From Algoriphagus taiwanensis (GTDB lineage Bacteria > Bacteroidota > Bacteroidia > Cytophagales > Cyclobacteriaceae), in assembly GCF_036245645.1 (NCBI RefSeq), contig NZ_BTPE01000005.1:62001-126000 (forward strand): 64,000 nucleotides of DNA, written 5' to 3'. Positions 58,281 to 64,000 of this stretch are shown here, piece by piece. The translations under genes were made by a program, and so were the position numbers. The notes beneath the pieces were generated by a model. The model did not search any database. It saw only the letters and a list, made by a program, of their open reading frames with translations, and had not been told where the DNA came from. Numbering within the stretch: position 1 is the first letter of the stretch; the number at the start of each line of letters is the position of its first letter.

Positions 58281-58811
58281 TTAATCGAAACTTTTTTCAT
58301 TTACTTCAGAAGCACCAGAGGACTTCAAAATCTCCTTGATTTTTGCCAAATCCATGGAACCATTGTTTGCAATATCAACAGCCATAATGTGCTTGTCATC
58401 AGTACTTCTCAAATCAAAGATTCTTGGTTGCGCCCAAGGCTTCAAGTTGGAACTGACCATAAACACTCCGACCATTCCAAATGCTGCAAGCAATACGGTC
58501 ATTTCAAACGTAACCGGGATAAAATCCGGGAACGCAGCATAATCCTTACCCCCGATGATCATCGGCCAGTCAAATTTCATCATGTAAAACTGCATGGTCA
58601 AAGCCAAACTGGTTCCCAACATTCCAAAAAGGAAAGCGGCGATTGGAAGTCGGCTTCTTTTGTAGCCCAAAACATGCTCCAAACCGTGAACAGGATAGGG
58701 AGAGTAGACTTCATGAATTTTCACTCCGCTACCTCTGACTTTTTCTACTGCATGGAGCAATACGTCCTCATCGTCGTAAACTCCCAAAACAAAGTGTGTA
58801 TCTCTTTCCAT
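58281..58811 (-). CDS. actD: Alternative complex III subunit ActD (DUF3341)
   Basis: 176 residues: an N-terminal ACT-like soluble part (VLGVYDDEDVLLHAVEKVRGSGVKIHEVYSPYPVHGLE), two membrane helices (LPIAAFLFGMLGTSLALTMQFYM and FIPVTFEMTVLLAAFGMVGVFM) and a soluble tail. This is DUF3341, always found in act operons. 2 bases after actC. Confidence 0.94.
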   Translation of the reverse strand: MERDTHFVLGVYDDEDVLLHAVEKVRGSGVKIHEVYSPYPVHGLEHVLGYKRSRLPIAAFLFGMLGTSLALTMQFYMMKFDWPMIIGGKDYAAFPDFIPVTFEMTVLLAAFGMVGVFMVSSNLKPWAQPRIFDLRSTDDKHIMAVDIANNGSMDLAKIKEILKSSGASEVNEKSFD

Positions 58812-58813
58812 GA

Positions 58814-60178
58814 TTATTTTTCAACTTTTTCAGATGAAGACTTCAAGACAGATTTTACTTCAGCCATGTTGATTACCGGGAAGAACTTCGCGAAAAGGAA
58901 GAACAGGGTAAAGAACAAACCGAAAGTGAACAAATAAACTCCCACATCAGCCCAAGTAGGGTAGAACATTGCCCAAGAAGAAGGCAAAAAGTCTCTATGA
59001 AGTGAGGTAACGATGATTACAAATCTCTCAAACCACATCCCGATGTTTACTACCAGAGACAGTAGGAAAGTAGCTACTATAGAAGTTCTGATTTTCTTGA
59101 ACCAGAATAGCTGAGGAGAAATCACATTACAAGTCATCATAGACCAGTATGCCCACCAATAAGGTCCAGTTGCACGGTTGATGAAGGCATATTGTTCAGC
59201 CTCTACACCGGAATACCAAGCAATGAAAAACTCGGTGATATACGCGATACCTACGATAGAACCGGTGATAATAATTACAATATTCATCAACTCGATATGT
59301 CCAATCGTAATGTAATCCTCCAGCTTAAATACTTTTCTGGTGATGATCATCAAGGTCAATACCATTGCAAAACCGGAGAAAATCGCACCTGCCACAAAGT
59401 ATGGAGGGAAAATGGTGGTGTGCCATCCCGGGATTACAGAAGTAGCAAAGTCAAAGGATACGATAGTGTGAACTGAAAGTACCAAAGGCGTCGCCAAACC
59501 TGCAAGAATCAAAGAAACTGATTCATATCTCATCCAAGTTTTTGCGGCTCCGTCCCATCCAAAGGAAAGGGCACCATAAATGGTTTTTCTCAAACCTGTA
59601 GCTCTATCGCGAATAGTGGCAAAATCAGGAATCAAACCAATGTACCAGAAAACCAAGGAAACAGAGAAATAAGTCGAGATCGCAAATACGTCCCAAAGAA
59701 GAGGAGAGTTGAAGTTTACCCAAAGTGAACCAAAGGTATTTGGCAACGGAAGCGCCCAATAAGCACCCAACCATGGACGACCCATGTGGATGATTGGAAA
59801 CTGAGCAGCACAAATAACGGCAAAGATGGTCATCGCTTCAGCAGCTCTGTTAATGGATGTTCTCCACTTTTGTCTAAACAACAACAATACAGCAGAAATA
59901 AGCGTACCAGCGTGACCGATACCGACCCACCACACGAAGTTGGTAATGTCCCAAGCCCAACCTACTGTTTTGTTTAGACCCCACATACCGATCCCTTCCC
60001 AGAGGGTAGCTACCAGGGCGATTGCTCCCAGTCCCAAAACTCCAGCTGCTGTTAAAAAAGCCAGGAACCAAAGTAAGGAAGGCTTTCCTTCTACCTGACG
60101 TGAAATGTCATGTGTCACGTCATGGTAGGTCTTACCTCCAGTAACTAACGGTTGGCGTACGGATGAAGTAACCTGCAT
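58814..60178 (-). CDS. actC: Alternative complex III quinol-binding subunit ActC (NrfD-like)
   Basis: 454 residues, about ten helices of the NrfD/PsrC type. KTVGWAWDITNFVWWVGIGHAGTLISAVLLLFRQKW carries the conserved quinone-site region, then SFDFATSVIPGWHTTIFPPYFVAGAIFSGFAMVLTL. It oxidises menaquinol and hands electrons to the iron-sulfur part of ActB. 17 bases after actB. Confidence 0.95.
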   Translation of the reverse strand: MQVTSSVRQPLVTGGKTYHDVTHDISRQVEGKPSLLWFLAFLTAAGVLGLGAIALVATLWEGIGMWGLNKTVGWAWDITNFVWWVGIGHAGTLISAVLLLFRQKWRTSINRAAEAMTIFAVICAAQFPIIHMGRPWLGAYWALPLPNTFGSLWVNFNSPLLWDVFAISTYFSVSLVFWYIGLIPDFATIRDRATGLRKTIYGALSFGWDGAAKTWMRYESVSLILAGLATPLVLSVHTIVSFDFATSVIPGWHTTIFPPYFVAGAIFSGFAMVLTLMIITRKVFKLEDYITIGHIELMNIVIIITGSIVGIAYITEFFIAWYSGVEAEQYAFINRATGPYWWAYWSMMTCNVISPQLFWFKKIRTSIVATFLLSLVVNIGMWFERFVIIVTSLHRDFLPSSWAMFYPTWADVGVYLFTFGLFFTLFFLFAKFFPVINMAEVKSVLKSSSEKVEK

Positions 60179-60195
60179 AGTTTAATTAATTATGA

Positions 60196-63100
60196 TTACG
60201 CTTCGTTTTTCTCTTTATTTCTGATTTTGGTAAAGTACCAAACGTTAGGGCTAACGTTGATCTCTTCCAACACGTGGTACGCTCGCTCTTCTCCCACTTC
60301 TTTCAAGGCAGAAGTTGAATTCTCCTCGATTTTCAGAAGTTGAGAAACTCGGCTGTTTGGATCATTCATGTCTCCGAATACCAAAGCATCAGTAGGACAG
60401 GCAACAGCACAAGCAACGTTGATTTCTCCGTCCTGAACTTTTCTCTTCTCGCGCTTGGCAGCAAGCTTACCTGCCTGAATTCTCTGCACACACATGGAGC
60501 ATTTTTCCATCACACCACGCACACGAACTGTCACATCAGGGTTAAGGACCATTTTACCCAAATCATCATTTTGAGCAATGTTTACCCCAGCGAAATCTTT
60601 GTTGTCGTGGTATTTGAACCAGTTGAATCGACGAACCTTATACGGACAGTTGTTTGCACAATATCGGGTACCGATACATCTGTTGTAAGTCATTTGGTTG
60701 AGACCCTCAGAAGAGTGAGTCGTAGCTGCAACAGGACACACCGTCTCACAAGGAGCATTGTTACACTGCTGACACATCATCGGCTGGAAGGTTACTTCTG
60801 GATTTTCAGCCGCAACTTCCATTCCTCTCAAATCATCAGCAGGAGCGTCAGAAGAATAGTAGCGGTCAATTCTGATCCAAGCCATCTCTCTTCTGTTAAG
60901 CACTTCTTGTTTTCCGACTACTGCCACGTTGTTTTCAACCTGACAGGCGACGGTACAAGCTCCACAACCGATACAAGAGTTCATATCTATAGCCAAACCC
61001 CAGTGGTGCTGACTGTATTGATGACCTTTCCAAAGAGAAATCTTAGAAGGCTTCACAAACTCACCGTCTTTGTAAATCTCTGGCTTATATCTTCCTGCAG
61101 ATGCATCCTGCTTGTAATCAGCTAGGGTTGCTTCCTGAATGACGTTTTCACGTCCCATGAAAGTTTGATGAGTCTGAGTTCTTGCAATTTTGTAAGAATC
61201 ACCAGTTACAGTGACTTCCACACCAGTAGTGATATCAAAGTTGATGAATCCTTTGGATGCATCTAGCAAATCGTAAGCATTCACCCCTACTCCATCAGCC
61301 ACTCTGCCGGCCTTAGTTCTTCCGTAGCCCAAAGCCAAACCGAAAGTACCATTTGCCTGACCTGGCTGAATCAAAATCGGAACAATCAAGGTTTTACCAT
61401 TGACGGTAATTTGAGCCTTTTGGGTATTTTCCTCCACCATGGTTACTCCATTTTCAGAAGCCCAAGCTTGAGAAACAGTCAGGTAGTTGTCCCAAGTAGC
61501 TTTGGTGATTGGATCGGGCATTTCCTGAAGCCAAGGGTTATTTGCATAGGCTCCATTACCGATACCGACTTTGGAATAAATTACCAATTCAGCACCTGCA
61601 TTATCTGCTTTGTAAGCTTTCGCCACCTCAGCAGCTGCAGCGGATACATCTCCTACTACAGAAACAGAAGGTGCTGTTTTACTCAAGGCAAGTACACCAT
61701 TGTATAAAGAGGTATCCCAGAACTCCTGGAAATCGCCACCTGTTTCCACTTGAGTGAATACAGAAGATTCCCAATTGGTTCTCAAGAAATCATAGTAATT
61801 ACTAGTGGAACCAGCCCAAGTCAAGAAGGAATCCTGAGCTTGACGGGTGTTGAATAGAGGAGAAATGGTAGGCTGAGCCAAGGAAAAATGTCCCAATTTT
61901 GGCTCGAAATCATTCCAAGACTCCAAGAAATGATGATCAGGAGCTACAACCTGAACCAAGGAAGAGGTCTCATCCATTGTTCCGTTGGTAGCAATGCTGA
62001 CCTTAGCTTTGGAAATACCCTCAGCTATTTCAGCACCTCTAGCATGGTCATAAACCGGATTACAGTTGTAGAATACCACTCCTCCGATTCTACCTGCCTT
62101 CAGTTCAGTTACGAACTGATTCATTTTAGCATCATCTCCTTTTCTGAAATGAGCAGGAGAAGAGAAGTCTACAGTAGCCCCATTGTTTCCTAGCAATTCA
62201 TTGATCGCATGGACGACTACTTGTACGTTAGGATCATTGGAACCGGAAACGACCAAAGAAGCACCTCGGGATGCTAAAAGATCATTGGCTGCTTTGTCCA
62301 AATGAGCCACTTCTACCTTTGGAGCAGAAACGGTAGCTGCGCCAGTTTTAGCAGCGATTGCATTATAAAGTGCCAATACCGCCAAGCCAGACTGAGAAGC
62401 TTTGATTGGAGTACGGTAATCCGCATTGGCACCGGTCAAAGAAAGATTGGATTCAAACTGATAATGTCTGGACATTTCAGGCTTTTCCTTGCTGATCTTT
62501 CTTGTTTTTCCATAAGCAGAAGCAAATTCAATCGGAGAAACCCAAGTACCTAGAAAGTCGGCACCAAAGGAAACGATGGTCTTTGCTTTGTCAAAATGAT
62601 AGGAAGGAAGCACTGCCGAACCATAGTAGGTTTCAGAAGCTTTAGTAATACCATAGTTGGAGATAGGGTCATACATGATGACTTCCGCTCCACCAAAACT
62701 ATCAGAGAACAAGCGGAGCGCCTCCAGAGTGGAAGGAGAAAGAATGGTATTGGCCACAATCTTTACAGTACCTGCAGAAGCCAGTTTGGACTTAACCTCA
62801 GCATCTACAGTAGCCCAATCAGACTTCTGTCCGGCTACCATAGGATCTGTGTATCGCTGCTTATCGTAAAGAGAAAGTACAGAACCTTCCACGATAGCGT
62901 TCACTTTTCCTTTGTTGACAGGAGATAACTCGTTTCCGTCGATTTTGATCGGACGACCTTCTCTAGTCTTTACAACCACAGCAGCATAATCACCGCCTGA
63001 GGCAAAAGTAGAAGCGTAGTAGTTAGGAATAGATGGATTGATATCCACCGGCTTATTAACATAAGGGATGGCTTTTCTCACCGGCGCCTCGCAAGCTGCC

Positions 63101-63279
63101 AATGAGGCGGCCGCCAAGCTGAATCCCATCATTTTCAGAAAATCTCTTCTGGAAGCACTTCCTTCCTCGGACAAACTGGATGGTAATTCAGGAAACTCCC
63201 TGTCTGCATTCTTCACAAACTCCGGATCGTTGCTGAGTTGCTCGAGCCCTTTCCAGTAGGTTTTTTTATTTTCCTTCAT
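60196..63279 (-). CDS. actB: Alternative complex III large subunit ActB (molybdopterin-like + Fe-S)
   Basis: 1027 residues. Twin-arginine-type leader SRRDFLKMMGFSLAAASLAAC within the first ~65 residues. Residues ~70-730 are a molybdopterin-oxidoreductase-like region that in ACIII carries no cofactor. From about 775 there is a ferredoxin-like domain with cluster cysteines: CIGCGACTVACQVENN, CQQCNNAPCETVCPV, CIGTRYCANNCPYKVRR, CSMCVQRIQAGK and CAVACPTDALVFG. It fuses the two parts that are separate in related molybdoenzymes, as usual for ActB. 42 bases after actA. Confidence 0.96.
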   Translation of the reverse strand: MKENKKTYWKGLEQLSNDPEFVKNADREFPELPSSLSEEGSASRRDFLKMMGFSLAAASLAACEAPVRKAIPYVNKPVDINPSIPNYYASTFASGGDYAAVVVKTREGRPIKIDGNELSPVNKGKVNAIVEGSVLSLYDKQRYTDPMVAGQKSDWATVDAEVKSKLASAGTVKIVANTILSPSTLEALRLFSDSFGGAEVIMYDPISNYGITKASETYYGSAVLPSYHFDKAKTIVSFGADFLGTWVSPIEFASAYGKTRKISKEKPEMSRHYQFESNLSLTGANADYRTPIKASQSGLAVLALYNAIAAKTGAATVSAPKVEVAHLDKAANDLLASRGASLVVSGSNDPNVQVVVHAINELLGNNGATVDFSSPAHFRKGDDAKMNQFVTELKAGRIGGVVFYNCNPVYDHARGAEIAEGISKAKVSIATNGTMDETSSLVQVVAPDHHFLESWNDFEPKLGHFSLAQPTISPLFNTRQAQDSFLTWAGSTSNYYDFLRTNWESSVFTQVETGGDFQEFWDTSLYNGVLALSKTAPSVSVVGDVSAAAAEVAKAYKADNAGAELVIYSKVGIGNGAYANNPWLQEMPDPITKATWDNYLTVSQAWASENGVTMVEENTQKAQITVNGKTLIVPILIQPGQANGTFGLALGYGRTKAGRVADGVGVNAYDLLDASKGFINFDITTGVEVTVTGDSYKIARTQTHQTFMGRENVIQEATLADYKQDASAGRYKPEIYKDGEFVKPSKISLWKGHQYSQHHWGLAIDMNSCIGCGACTVACQVENNVAVVGKQEVLNRREMAWIRIDRYYSSDAPADDLRGMEVAAENPEVTFQPMMCQQCNNAPCETVCPVAATTHSSEGLNQMTYNRCIGTRYCANNCPYKVRRFNWFKYHDNKDFAGVNIAQNDDLGKMVLNPDVTVRVRGVMEKCSMCVQRIQAGKLAAKREKRKVQDGEINVACAVACPTDALVFGDMNDPNSRVSQLLKIEENSTSALKEVGEERAYHVLEEINVSPNVWYFTKIRNKEKNEA

Positions 63280-63321
63280 TTTTATTTCTAGGAATGAATT
63301 AGCTAAAAGGATAAGGAATAA

Positions 63322-64000
63322 TTAATAGTGGCACTTCGCACACTCCAAGCCTCCGATGTCTTTTACTTTCAAGGCATCTTTGGAATCTGAGTGCAATTGA
63401 ACCAACTTTTCGTAGTAGACATTGCCTTCTGTGGCAATCTCGGTTTGTCTGTGGCAATCAATACACCAGCCCATAGTCAAAGAACTGTGCTGAGCTACCA
63501 CTTCCATTTCCTGAATAGGACCATGACAGGTTTGACATTCGACGCCACCTACAGCTACGTGCTGAGAGTGGTTGAAGTAAGCCAAGTCAGGAAGGTTGTG
63601 AACTCTCACCCATTCAATAGGCTGTTTGTTGTCCACAGCATTGTAGATTTTTTGGATTTCAGGAGAGATTCCTTCTTTACCTCCCACATTTTGGATATGC
63701 ATGTGGCAGTTCATACAGATGTTAGCGGAAGGAATATTAGCCGACTTACCGATTTCCACACCGGTGTGGCAGTACTGACAAGCGATCTCATATTGTCCTG
63801 CGTGAAGCGCATGAGAGAATGCGATCGGCTGAGCAGGAGCGTAACCTTGCTGCACGCCTACGCTGTAAAGCCCATCAATAGCGGTCTTGGCAACCAAAGC
63901 CACTACCAAGGCAGTCACTATTATAATAAATGCATCGGATTTGAAGACTTTCCCAAAATCAGCTTTCTGAGAAATGAATTCCTTGTCATCTTCCTCTAAG
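63322..64000 (-). CDS. actA: Alternative complex III pentaheme cytochrome c ActA, 5' end beyond window
   Basis: The frame continues past position 64000 (visible residues begin LEEDDKEFISQKADFGKVF), so the GTG at 63918 is not the start. A membrane anchor FIIIVTALVVALVAKTAIDGLYSV is followed by five heme motifs: CQYCHTG, CMNCHMH, CQTCHGP, CIDCHRQ and CAKCHY at the extreme C-terminus. ActA is the pentaheme subunit that passes electrons within ACIII. First gene visible of the act-cox operon. Confidence 0.95.
   Translation of the reverse strand, partial: LEEDDKEFISQKADFGKVFKSDAFIIIVTALVVALVAKTAIDGLYSVGVQQGYAPAQPIAFSHALHAGQYEIACQYCHTGVEIGKSANIPSANICMNCHMHIQNVGGKEGISPEIQKIYNAVDNKQPIEWVRVHNLPDLAYFNHSQHVAVGGVECQTCHGPIQEMEVVAQHSSLTMGWCIDCHRQTEIATEGNVYYEKLVQLHSDSKDALKVKDIGGLECAKCHY

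Noticed and set aside
63322..63918. ActA as a complete 198-residue protein starting at GTG 63918
   Set aside because: The frame stays open to the window edge with plausible sequence, and the GTG lies inside the membrane anchor.
1..64000. tRNA, rRNA, riboswitch, IS element or prophage
   Set aside because: Read for T-loop and CCA patterns, transposase and integrase motifs and long conserved leaders in the spacers; none was found by eye.

Overview
The window reads as chromosome of a Bacteroidota bacterium, most likely Cytophagales / Cyclobacteriaceae (Algoriphagus-like). The grounds are family content rather than a database match: an alternative complex III plus cytochrome oxidase locus, a long IspG with an inserted domain, many lipoproteins with short Bacteroidota-style signal peptides, the DUF6728 mini-protein, DUF4153, LVIVD repeats, few Shine-Dalgarno sequences, and promoters of the TTTG-N19-TAnnTTTG type. 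No rRNA, tRNA, IS element, CRISPR array or phage module was seen.

Layout. 1-2.6 kb: 3' part of an N-carbamoylputrescine amidase gene (minus), a lipoprotein and two small membrane proteins. 2.6-4.5 kb: a CopG-like/MazF toxin-antitoxin pair with a DUF4143 AAA ATPase beside it; a decayed copy of the toxin gene's 3' end lies on the far side of the ATPase. 4.6-9.7 kb: two secreted CE1-type esterases, an ABC ATPase/permease pair and a second lipoprotein related to the first. 9.75-14.1 kb: GMC oxidoreductase (minus), and divergently a membrane protein, a winged-helix regulator, another small membrane protein and a DUF4153 protein, with a shared operator-like dyad. 14.1-19.5 kb: TPR histidine kinase/NarL response regulator (minus), and two secreted proteins of unknown function (plus). 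19.7-27 kb: flavodoxin-reductase-like FAD protein, sugar-isomerase-like lipoprotein, Na+:alanine symporter, arylsulfatase with an overlapping 43-codon membrane mini-protein, glycerophosphodiesterase, lone ABC ATPase. 27-30.6 kb: repeat-rich spacers, MmcQ/YjbR protein, AT-rich KtrB-like potassium transporter without a KtrA, DUF1905 protein. 30.6-39.6 kb: PEP synthase-SDR pair, LVIVD lipoprotein with a barrel-like partner, a thioredoxin-fold protein lacking cysteines, DUF6728, and an SDR-ispG operon. 39.7-47.8 kb: a very large outer-membrane protein, HigBA toxin-antitoxin, and a 1233-residue NtrY-like kinase.

47.9-64 kb is one respiratory block read right to left: actA-actB-actC-actD-actE-actF, then cox subunits II and I, heme A synthase, heme O synthase, two subunit III proteins and subunit IV, a terminator, and then a fused SCO1 copper chaperone, a DUF420 protein and a small CxxC membrane protein. 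Quinol is oxidised by ACIII, electrons pass through its c-type hemes to the CuA and heme a/CuB oxidase, and the assembly factors for heme A and copper are encoded in the same block. The actA start lies beyond the right edge.

The regions most worth a second look are: the ATPase cassette bounded by a duplicated toxin-gene tail and a 34-bp palindrome; an 18-bp dyad shared by two related lipoprotein genes; the dyad shared by the winged-helix locus; an 83-bp tandem array at 27.2-27.7 kb; spacers built from a common set of short repeats; a cysteine-less thioredoxin-like protein; and a SCO1 protein fused to an extra membrane domain. All functional statements come from reading motifs by eye; no searches were run.
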